In this document: positions 1-5,310 of the stretch, one piece after another
Numbering within the stretch: position 1 is the stretch's first letter
Layout: each line of letters begins with the position of its first letter
Origin: an uncultured Erysipelotrichaceae bacterium
GTDB lineage: Bacteria > Bacillota_I > Bacilli_A > Erysipelotrichales > Erysipelotrichaceae
Assembly: GCA_900314345.1 (NCBI GenBank)
Contig: OMUX01000193.1
Span: 1 to 5,310, forward strand
DNA length: 5,310 bases
Direction: 5' to 3'
Position numbers and translations under genes: made by a program
Notes under the pieces: generated by a model
What the model was told of the DNA's origin: nothing
The model's database searches: none
The model's input: the letters and a program-made list of their open reading frames with translations, nothing else

Positions 1-1651
1 GGGTATTGGGTCCCATGTATACCGCGCCAACCGCAACATTGTCTTCCTTCAGTGCCTTGACACTTTCAATGGTATCCTCAACACCTTCTGCATTGGCATA
101 TTCTCTTAAGAAGATACTTCCTTCCTTGGCCGGCATCTTCTGGGAATCATCCGGATTGGCATCCGTCATGACAAGCATGATCCTTCTGGCTTCCTGGCCG
201 CCCTTGCGCATCAGATGATGCACCAGATTCAATGCCAGTCCATCTCTGTTCCAGCCTGCCGCAAAATAGCGGAAGATCCTGCGGCAGTCATGTTCATCAT
301 AGTCTTTCAGAATCTGCAGCACTGTATAGCCACGCAGGCTGTGAAAGGCAGTAACCTTCACCGGAATATGGTTGGCTGTCAGACTTTCCGCAAGGATATA
401 TGCCTGGGCAGCAATCTTCTCCTGATTGCGCATTCGGGAAGAAGAAGCATCCAGCAGAAGATCCACGGTCAGATGATTCTCCACGGTATCTCCCGGCCGT
501 TCAAACACATAGGGATCATATACAACACCAAGACGCCATGCTTTCTCCGGCTGCAGGCTTCCGGCCTTTGCCTTTTCCGGCAGCGGCTGCATGTACGTTG
601 CAAGCAAGGTATTCAGTTCTGCACTCAGCTTCCTTATGCTGGAGGCGATCAGAATGCTTTCCTGGTTGAGATAGGCAAGGTTGAACTCATTCTGTTTCTG
701 CGTCTGTTCGGCAATATCCTGCAGTTCCCTGGTTCTTGCCTTGCCTTTCAGCTCATGTCCCTTTGTCACCCACAGGCGGCAGTCTTCATGATTGCCCTTG
801 CAGAGATCATTCTCCAGGACTGCCATCTCCTTTTCATTGAGACAGCATTTGCCAAAGCATCCTTCAATATAATCCCTGTCTGCGTCGCTTTTCTCCAGCA
901 CGGTATTGGAACGCATGCCATTGGTCTTTCCTTCTTTTGAACCGCCTTCATCACCGAAGTCATTCCGCAATAACAGGGAGTCTGTCTGATGCACTTCATG
1001 GCGCATGGTGCGGTCCAGAAGGTCCTTCAAAGGACCGGAGGCTCTCATCGGCGGCCGTTCCCCGCTGAGGTTGAAGTTGCTGAAATGAAAGTCATTGATC
1101 AGGATATCCTGCAGGCCGCTGATGCATTCATCTGTTCTTTCCTTCAGATCCAGATCTGCATGCGTGTCTGTATATTCCAGATCCCCGGCAAGCTTTCTTG
1201 CCTTTGGTGTCAGGAACGGATCCTTCCTTCCCAGAACCCTGCACCAGCGGACATTCTGCTGTTCCAGCAATGTAGTGTCGGAAAGCATCTGCTGTTGTCT
1301 TGAAAGAGTTCCGGCCTGGCGGAAGAAGGCATTGGCATGTTCTTTCCGTAATTGTGTGAGGACAGGCCGTTCCTTCACTTCCTTTTCGTAGAGATAGTTT
1401 TCAAGCGCCAGCCAGACAACACCATCAAAGGTGGAAGCTTTTCTGCTTCCACTGTAGCTTGCATAGAATGTGCGCATCTGATCCTGGTCCAGGTATTTCA
1501 TGGACAGGCCGATGATCATGTTGAAATAGAAATCAGCAGAACCATCCGGCAGGAAGGCCATGAAGGGAGGCTGTTCGCCATACCTTCCGCAGGCATTCCA
1601 GACCATGTTCAGTGCACGTCTTTGCTGGGGATTGTAGTGACGCTCGATCAT
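1..1651 (-). CDS. vWA-domain (MIDAS) protein, NorD/CbbO-like partner of the MoxR ATPase; 3' end beyond the window
   Basis: The reading frame is open from the ATG at 1651 to the left edge, giving 550 residues with the C-terminus missing. Residues 1-230 look mostly helical and match no domain I recognise. Residues 231-260 form a polar, probably flexible linker, followed by a cysteine-rich stretch (C265, C269, C270, C284, C291). A vWA domain starts near residue 393. It has the metal-ion-dependent adhesion site signature DASSS (D401, S403, S405), the motif GWNRDGLAL (466-474) typical of the second MIDAS loop in NorD/CbbO-type proteins, and LVMTDANPDD (493-502) supplying a third acidic position (D497). 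In known families such proteins are cytoplasmic adaptors for a MoxR AAA+ motor. The start is supported by GAGG at 1658-1661, six bases upstream and overlapping the ATPase stop codon, which suggests translational coupling. Arginine codons are mixed, unlike the transporter gene. The vWA assignment is strong; the cellular target is unknown. Confidence 0.88.
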   Translation of the reverse strand, partial: MIERHYNPQQRRALNMVWNACGRYGEQPPFMAFLPDGSADFYFNMIIGLSMKYLDQDQMRTFYASYSGSRKASTFDGVVWLALENYLYEKEVKERPVLTQLRKEHANAFFRQAGTLSRQQQMLSDTTLLEQQNVRWCRVLGRKDPFLTPKARKLAGDLEYTDTHADLDLKERTDECISGLQDILINDFHFSNFNLSGERPPMRASGPLKDLLDRTMRHEVHQTDSLLLRNDFGDEGGSKEGKTNGMRSNTVLEKSDADRDYIEGCFGKCCLNEKEMAVLENDLCKGNHEDCRLWVTKGHELKGKARTRELQDIAEQTQKQNEFNLAYLNQESILIASSIRKLSAELNTLLATYMQPLPEKAKAGSLQPEKAWRLGVVYDPYVFERPGDTVENHLTVDLLLDASSSRMRNQEKIAAQAYILAESLTANHIPVKVTAFHSLRGYTVLQILKDYDEHDCRRIFRYFAAGWNRDGLALNLVHHLMRKGGQEARRIMLVMTDANPDDSQKMPAKEGSIFLREYANAEGVEDTIESVKALKEDNVAVGAVYMGPNT

Positions 1652-1659
1652 AGTCAGCC

Positions 1660-2580
1660 TCAGTTTCCAAAGACTGTCCTGTTGTCCAGATCCGCTGGGA
1701 TCCTTGCATGGATGGCATCCTGCACAAGGCTTCTTTCATACGGATCAAAGGACTTGTTGGCAATGCACATATCAAGTGCCTCGCCGCTTTTCAGGCCATG
1801 TTTCACAAGACGGATGGAATCAAGCAGACCTCTGAGGTCAACGCTTCTTTCCGAGATATCCGCATGTTCCGCCTTTTTCTGCAGATCATAGAACAATGCC
1901 ACAAACTGGTCCCTGATCTGCGGCTTCATATCAGGGAACTTGTCCGTGATCAGCTTTGTCAGATCATCCTTTGCAATGACAGGCATATCCAGCACGGCAA
2001 ACCTGGAGCACAGTGCTTCATTGAGATCACGTGTTCCTGCATAGCCATAGTTCATCGTGCCGATGAAGCGGCAGGAAGGATCCACATTGATCTTCTCATA
2101 GCCAGGCACATCGATGATGTGGCGGAAGTCCAGCGTGGCATGGAGCACAGCCAGTGCTTCATTCTTTGCCATGTTGATCTCATCCAGCACACCGAAGCCC
2201 CCGTGCTTTGCACACTGATACACAGGCCCTGGCCTGAAGCTTACCTTGTTTCCGTCATAGGTATCCGTGCCGATCAGATATGCCGCATCCACGTTGATGT
2301 GGAAGCTGACATCCCACTCCGGTCTTCCAAGCACATAGGCAAGATTCTCGGCAAGCACGTTCTTGCCGGTTGCCTTGGGTCCTGCAAGCAGGAGGTTCTC
2401 CCCTGCAAGCAGCGCAGCCAGTGCACGGTTCCATACCTCAGTTCCGTAATAGGTATATTCAGGAACGGGGATCCGGTCCTTGTATTCTTCTTCTACAGAA
2501 GCAGAAGCACGAAAACTCTCTGCTTCCCTGATCAGCTGTTCACTGACACCGACCTTCTTCAGAACCTCATTGGGATCCAT
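1660..2580 (-). CDS. MoxR-type AAA+ ATPase (NorQ/CbbQ-like)
   Basis: This 306-residue protein is a single AAA+ module of the MoxR/AAA_5 kind, probably a cytoplasmic hexameric ATPase that remodels or activates a partner. Visible motifs are Walker A GPKATGKN (67-74), the 'FRPGPV' region of the helix-2 insert (115-120), Walker B FGVLDEIN (129-136, with D133 and E134), a probable pre-sensor-1 hairpin (about 153-170), sensor 1 GTMNYGYAGTRDLNEA (174-189, N177), an arginine-finger candidate SRF (R193), and a sensor-2 candidate in SVDLRGLLD (R250). The key ATPase residues all appear present, so it should be active. Length is normal for the family. The start follows a strong GAGGG site nine bases upstream. 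The gene begins 19 bases after the membrane-protein gene and ends eight bases before the vWA gene, the usual order for MoxR-vWA pairs. The family is clear; its substrate cannot be told from sequence. Confidence 0.92.
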   Translation of the reverse strand: MDPNEVLKKVGVSEQLIREAESFRASASVEEEYKDRIPVPEYTYYGTEVWNRALAALLAGENLLLAGPKATGKNVLAENLAYVLGRPEWDVSFHINVDAAYLIGTDTYDGNKVSFRPGPVYQCAKHGGFGVLDEINMAKNEALAVLHATLDFRHIIDVPGYEKINVDPSCRFIGTMNYGYAGTRDLNEALCSRFAVLDMPVIAKDDLTKLITDKFPDMKPQIRDQFVALFYDLQKKAEHADISERSVDLRGLLDSIRLVKHGLKSGEALDMCIANKSFDPYERSLVQDAIHARIPADLDNRTVFGN

Positions 2581-2586
2581 CTGCTT

Positions 2587-2598
2587 CTGCCCTCTTTC
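2587..2598 (-). promoter_or_regulatory. Ribosome binding site of the ATPase gene, 12-mer shared with the upstream gene
   Basis: The minus strand reads GAAAGAGGGCAG. Its GAGGG core is nine bases from the ATG at 2580, which fixes the start of the ATPase. The identical 12-mer with identical spacing precedes the first gene of the operon (3608-3619). Confidence 0.75.
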
Positions 2599-2599
2599 C

Positions 2600-3601
2600 T
2601 TACTGATAGTCCATGACCAGGAACATCGGCTTGATCAGGACGATTTCGTCGTATTCCTTCTGGGATACGGTAACGGTATTGTTCATCTTCTTCAGTTCAT
2701 TCTTCATGACAACATAGGCATCCTTTGCCGTCTCAGCACGGCCTTGCTTGAGGATGCGGATCATGCGGTCAATGACAACCGGATGAGCATACTGCGCCGG
2801 CACCGGGAAATTGTCATAGCCTGCAATATTGCGCTGGCTTGCGGCAAGAGCTTCCTGCCATTCCTCTTCCGCCTGCTGTTTGTTGTACTTGCCGGTCGGA
2901 ATGACACGCGTTGCCATGATGGAGAAGATGATGGCAATGGCAAACAACACCATGTAGATGGAACGGTCGCCGGCACCCTTGACTGCACCATAGACACCAA
3001 CAACTGCAAGGGCAATGGCCAGCAACATGATGACAATGGCTACCCTGCGGTATGTCGGATTGATCCTTTCAATCGTACGCTTCTGCTTTGCCTTGGAGGC
3101 CAGTGCCTCATACACAGCAGGTCTGACCTGCAGCTCTTCCTTGCACTCTTCCAGGTAGTCAATTTCCTTCTGCACCTTAGCCGGGATCTTCTTGAGATAC
3201 TTTCTCTGTTCTTCCTCCTCAGCCTTGCGCAGCTTCTTCTCTGCTTCCTCGGAATGCAGCGGAACATTGGGATGTGCCTTGTGGAATTCATCCATCAGCA
3301 TATCCACATTGAATTCATACTTGAAGTTGCACTTCCTGACTTCACCGCTCTTGAGCTTCACGGCAAGATAAGCCATGGATCCGAAGATTCCCTTGCCGGT
3401 GAATCCGCCCTTGGACATGGCAACGATCTTGTAGATCCTGTCAATGTCCTCATACATGACATAGTACTTTCTGTCGATATAAAAACTGTTGAGGTACATG
3501 GCTTTCCTGCCAAGTCCGCATGGTCCGAACTTCACGCACTTGGCCTTGTCCGCCTTGACCTCTTCCCTGCTCATTTCATGAATGCCGACGCATTTTGTCA
3601 T
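2600..3601 (-). CDS. Uncharacterised membrane protein with PH-like N-terminal domain and two-helix membrane hairpin
   Basis: I do not recognise this 333-residue family by name. Residues about 34-110 alternate short beta-strand-like segments (YLNSFYIDRKYYVMY, DIDRIYKIV, AYLAVKL) and end in a probable helix, a pattern like bacterial pleckstrin-homology-like domains. Residues 115-180 are highly charged and likely helical or coiled coil. Two hydrophobic segments follow (about 187-206 and 214-231) with only a short loop between them. Positive residues flank the outer ends (RR at 185-186; R232, K238, K241), so both termini are predicted to be cytoplasmic. Residues 240-333 form a charged cytoplasmic tail. 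There is no signal peptide or catalytic motif. The start is supported by GAGGG nine bases upstream. It is the first gene of the unit with the ATPase and vWA genes, so it may anchor or be the client of that machine. That role is inferred from context only. Confidence 0.85.
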   Translation of the reverse strand: MTKCVGIHEMSREEVKADKAKCVKFGPCGLGRKAMYLNSFYIDRKYYVMYEDIDRIYKIVAMSKGGFTGKGIFGSMAYLAVKLKSGEVRKCNFKYEFNVDMLMDEFHKAHPNVPLHSEEAEKKLRKAEEEEQRKYLKKIPAKVQKEIDYLEECKEELQVRPAVYEALASKAKQKRTIERINPTYRRVAIVIMLLAIALAVVGVYGAVKGAGDRSIYMVLFAIAIIFSIMATRVIPTGKYNKQQAEEEWQEALAASQRNIAGYDNFPVPAQYAHPVVIDRMIRILKQGRAETAKDAYVVMKNELKKMNNTVTVSQKEYDEIVLIKPMFLVMDYQ

Positions 3602-3607
3602 AGATAA

Positions 3608-3619
3608 CTGCCCTCTTTC
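3608..3619 (-). promoter_or_regulatory. Ribosome binding site of the membrane-protein gene
   Basis: The minus strand reads GAAAGAGGGCAG, with GAGGG nine bases before the ATG at 3601. It is the same 12-mer as the ATPase site (2587-2598). It supports the chosen start and suggests matched translation of the two genes. Confidence 0.75.
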
Positions 3620-3642
3620 AGATCATGATTACGTTCTTTGCT

Positions 3643-3651
3643 ATTCTACCA
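3643..3651 (-). promoter_or_regulatory. Candidate extended -10 promoter of the three-gene operon
   Basis: The minus strand reads TGG TAGAAT: a one-mismatch -10 hexamer (3643-3648) preceded directly by the TGn extension (3649-3651). Transcription would start near 3636, giving a leader of about 35 bases before the ATG at 3601. No good -35 TTGACA is seen at 16-18 bp; the nearest partial match, CAGACA, is too close (14 bp). An extended -10 can work with a poor -35. This is a prediction from consensus only. Confidence 0.5.
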
Positions 3652-3675
3652 TTCATGCACATTGTCTGCATGAAT
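3651..3675. repeat. Perfect 9-bp inverted repeat, possible operator
   Basis: ATTCATGCA (3651-3659) and TGCATGAAT (3667-3675) are exact inverted copies separated by seven bases. The half-sites are about one and a half helical turns apart centre to centre (16 bp). The left arm touches the extended -10 element, and the whole repeat covers the region from about -15 to -40 of the predicted promoter, so a bound dimeric regulator would block RNA polymerase. No T-tract follows on either strand, which argues against a terminator. I do not recognise the half-site as that of a known regulator. Confidence 0.55.
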
Positions 3676-3689
3676 CCTGACCAAAACAT

Positions 3690-3722
3690 AAGGCGGAGGG
3701 ATGAGACCCATCCTTCCGCCTT
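3690..3722 (-). terminator. Probable intrinsic terminator of the cstA-like gene
   Basis: On the minus strand, arms AAGGCGGAAGGATG and CATCCCTCCGCCTT can form a 14-bp stem with one A-C mismatch and a five-base loop (GGTCT). It begins 26 bases after the stop codon at 3749-3751. The 3' arm is followed by ATGTTTTGG, a short interrupted U-run, so termination may be incomplete. Position directly behind the transporter gene and ahead of a new promoter fits a terminator. Confidence 0.7.
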
Positions 3723-3748
3723 GGTGATTCATAGGTTGTTAGTGAAGA

Positions 3749-5275
3749 TTAAGCCTTCTTGTAGGAGTGCTCAACTTCAACATGAACACCGCTGATCTTC
3801 TTGAGTGTGCTCAGGAAGTAAGCCAGGCATCCAACTGCGAAGATCAGACCTACAGGGTAAGCAACTGCATAGTTGTTCTTGAGAGCCGGGATGAGACCAA
3901 GGCACTCAGGAGCGCACATGAAGTATGTCATTGTAACTGCAGCCATGAATGTTGCAGGAACTGCACATACCCAGTAGTTCTTCTTCTCTCTTGCGAGTAA
4001 GTTAGCACCGCACCAGAGAACCAGCATAGCCAGTGTCTGGTTGGACCAGGAGAAGTATCTCCAGATGACTGCATAGGAGAACAGACCGAAGGACTGACCA
4101 TAGCCGAGGAATGCGCCGACACCCAGGACCGGAATGCAGAGCTTCAGACGGTTCTGCCAGTTCTGCTGATCGATGTGGAACCAGTCAGCAATTGTCAGAC
4201 GAGCAGAACGGAATGCTGTATCGCCGGAAGTAATCGGGCAGATAGCAACACCGAGGATACCAAGAACGACACCAACAGAACCCATTGTGGTCTTGCAGAC
4301 GTTGTAGATTGCTGCAGACTGGCCAGCCTTGAGAGCCTCAGCCAGACCGGAGTTGACAACCATGCCAGCCTCATTGACTGTGTTTGTAGCAGCATACAGG
4401 GAGCATCCTGCAGCAGCCCAGATCAGAGCGATGATGCCTTCAGCAACCATTGCACCGTAGAATACGAAGTGACCCTGCTTCTCAGACTTCAGGCAGCGAG
4501 CCATCAGCGGAGACTGTGTGGAATGGAATCCGGAGCAAGCGCCGCAGGCAACTGTGATGAACATGAAGCTCCAGATAGGAGTTCCAGCCGGATGCATGTT
4601 GTAGAAGTTGCTGAAGAGCTCAGGGATTTCATAGCCCTTTGCGAAGATACCGATGATGACACCGATAGCCATGATGATCAGGCACATGCCGAATACCGGG
4701 TAGATCTTGCCGATGATGGCATCGATGGATACGAATGTAGCGATTAAGTAGTAAGTCAGGATGATTGTCAGCCAGAAGACGCTGTTGGTTGTGATGCCTG
4801 CAGCACCGGACTCCTTGGCCAGCTCAACGAACAGACCAGCAGGTCCGACTGCGAACACGGTACCAACCATGATCAGCAGGATGACAGAGAAGACTCTCAT
4901 GATGGACTGCATTGTGTGGCCCAGGTAGACACCTGTGATCTCAGCAATGGACTTGCCATCGTTTCTCTCGGAGAGCATTCCGGAGAAGTAGTCATGGACA
5001 CCGCCGGCGAAGATTGTACCGAACGTGATCCAAAGGAATACGGACGGTCCCCACAGAGCACCCTGCAGTGCGCCGAAGATCGGTCCCAGACCAGCAATGT
5101 TCAGCAGCTGGACAAGGAACAGCTTCCACTGAGGCATGACGACATAGTCGACACCATCATTGATCGCAACAGCCGGTGTTTCACGGTCATCCGGTCCGAA
5201 TGTGTTGTCTACCAGTTTGCCGTATGTGAAGTAACCGGCAATCAGAATGATGAGACATACAAAGAACGTTACCAT
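3749..5275 (-). CDS. cstA: CstA-family carbon-starvation transporter (short form), probable peptide or pyruvate uptake
   Basis: This 508-residue integral membrane protein has about a dozen hydrophobic segments spread from residue 3 to about 490. Family landmarks are PQWKLFLVQLLNIAGLGPI (48-66), GALQGALWGP (68-77), GGVHDYFSGMLSERNDGKSI (91-110), SGFHSTQSPLMARCL (248-262) and ITSGDTAFRSARLTIADWF (348-366). Characterised relatives in Escherichia coli (CstA, BtsT) take up peptides or pyruvate and have about 700 residues. Shorter versions of around 500 residues occur in anaerobic Bacillota, so this is not a truncation. The substrate here is not settled by sequence. The start is the ATG at 5275, with AGGGG (5288-5292) 12 bases upstream, a slightly long spacing; the protein then begins directly in the first membrane segment. 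All nine arginine codons are CGT, AGA or CGC (4, 4, 1), which suggests high expression. Its promoter lies beyond the right edge. The symbol denotes the family, not proven orthology. Confidence 0.92.
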   Translation of the reverse strand: MVTFFVCLIILIAGYFTYGKLVDNTFGPDDRETPAVAINDGVDYVVMPQWKLFLVQLLNIAGLGPIFGALQGALWGPSVFLWITFGTIFAGGVHDYFSGMLSERNDGKSIAEITGVYLGHTMQSIMRVFSVILLIMVGTVFAVGPAGLFVELAKESGAAGITTNSVFWLTIILTYYLIATFVSIDAIIGKIYPVFGMCLIIMAIGVIIGIFAKGYEIPELFSNFYNMHPAGTPIWSFMFITVACGACSGFHSTQSPLMARCLKSEKQGHFVFYGAMVAEGIIALIWAAAGCSLYAATNTVNEAGMVVNSGLAEALKAGQSAAIYNVCKTTMGSVGVVLGILGVAICPITSGDTAFRSARLTIADWFHIDQQNWQNRLKLCIPVLGVGAFLGYGQSFGLFSYAVIWRYFSWSNQTLAMLVLWCGANLLAREKKNYWVCAVPATFMAAVTMTYFMCAPECLGLIPALKNNYAVAYPVGLIFAVGCLAYFLSTLKKISGVHVEVEHSYKKA

Positions 5276-5310
5276 AAATTTTGATTTCCCCTTTCATTGG
5301 CCTGGTCTTA

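Noticed and set aside
215..940. Long plus-strand open frame of 241 codons opposite the vWA gene
   Set aside because: It is antisense to a frame with recognisable vWA motifs, its translation shows no domain, and it has no convincing ribosome binding site.
1708..2616. Plus-strand open frame of 302 codons opposite the ATPase gene
   Set aside because: The minus-strand frame carries a full set of AAA+ motifs over the same bases. The plus translation is rich in Cys, His and Ile in the way of a mirror frame and resembles nothing known.
2480..3607. Plus-strand open frame of 375 codons opposite the membrane-protein gene
   Set aside because: It is longer than the minus-strand gene, but it overlaps the start of the ATPase gene and lacks domain-like organisation. 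The minus-strand frame has a strong Shine-Dalgarno site, a sensible membrane topology and operon spacing.
3622..3629. Small palindrome ATCATGAT in the leader of the operon
   Set aside because: Eight bases without a spacer is easily expected by chance, and it is not linked to any promoter element.
4175..4747. Plus-strand open frame of 190 codons inside the transporter gene
   Set aside because: It lies antisense to strongly conserved CstA motifs, and its acidic, Cys/Ser-rich translation is that of a mirror frame.
3749..5275. Possible truncated cstA pseudogene, because it is about 200 residues shorter than E. coli CstA
   Set aside because: The frame is intact, conserved motifs run through to residue 366, further membrane segments follow, and a terminator comes after the stop. 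Short CstA forms are normal in Bacillota.
1..5310. Search by eye for tRNA, rRNA, CRISPR repeats, insertion sequences and terminal repeats
   Set aside because: Nearly all of the window is occupied by the four coding regions; no repeat array, transposase or structured RNA signature was seen.

Overview
All four genes in this window lie on the minus strand, so transcription runs from the right edge to the left. Base composition is mixed (roughly half G+C by eye), Shine-Dalgarno sites are strong and purine-rich, genes are tightly packed, and the transporter is of the short CstA type. Together these suggest a Bacillota (Firmicutes) bacterium, possibly a gut or oral anaerobe of the Erysipelotrichia/Clostridia kind. 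That placement is an inference; the sequence carries no 16S or other decisive marker.

Right part (3749-5275): a complete CstA-family inner-membrane transporter of 508 residues, probably for peptides or pyruvate. A GC-rich hairpin at 3690-3722 follows its stop codon and probably ends its transcript, so it appears to be a separate unit from the genes to its left.

Middle spacer (3602-3748): besides the terminator hairpin it holds a perfect 9-bp inverted repeat (3651-3675). The repeat abuts an extended -10 promoter element (3643-3651) and lies a short distance upstream of the next gene. This looks like a regulated promoter for the genes to the left.

Left part (1-3601): three closely spaced genes that look like one operon. 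In order of transcription they are a 333-residue protein with a PH-like N-terminal domain and a two-helix membrane hairpin (unrecognised family), a 306-residue MoxR-type AAA+ ATPase, and a von Willebrand factor A (vWA) protein with a MIDAS motif. The vWA gene runs off the left edge after 550 codons. Intergenic gaps are 19 and 8 bases. The ATPase/vWA pair follows the plan of NorQ-NorD, CbbQ-CbbO and RavA-ViaA, in which a hexameric AAA+ motor works with a vWA adaptor to remodel or activate a target. The target of this pair is unknown; the co-encoded membrane protein is the obvious candidate for anchor or client. This three-gene module is the most interesting part of the window. No RNA genes, CRISPR arrays, insertion sequences or other mobile elements were seen.
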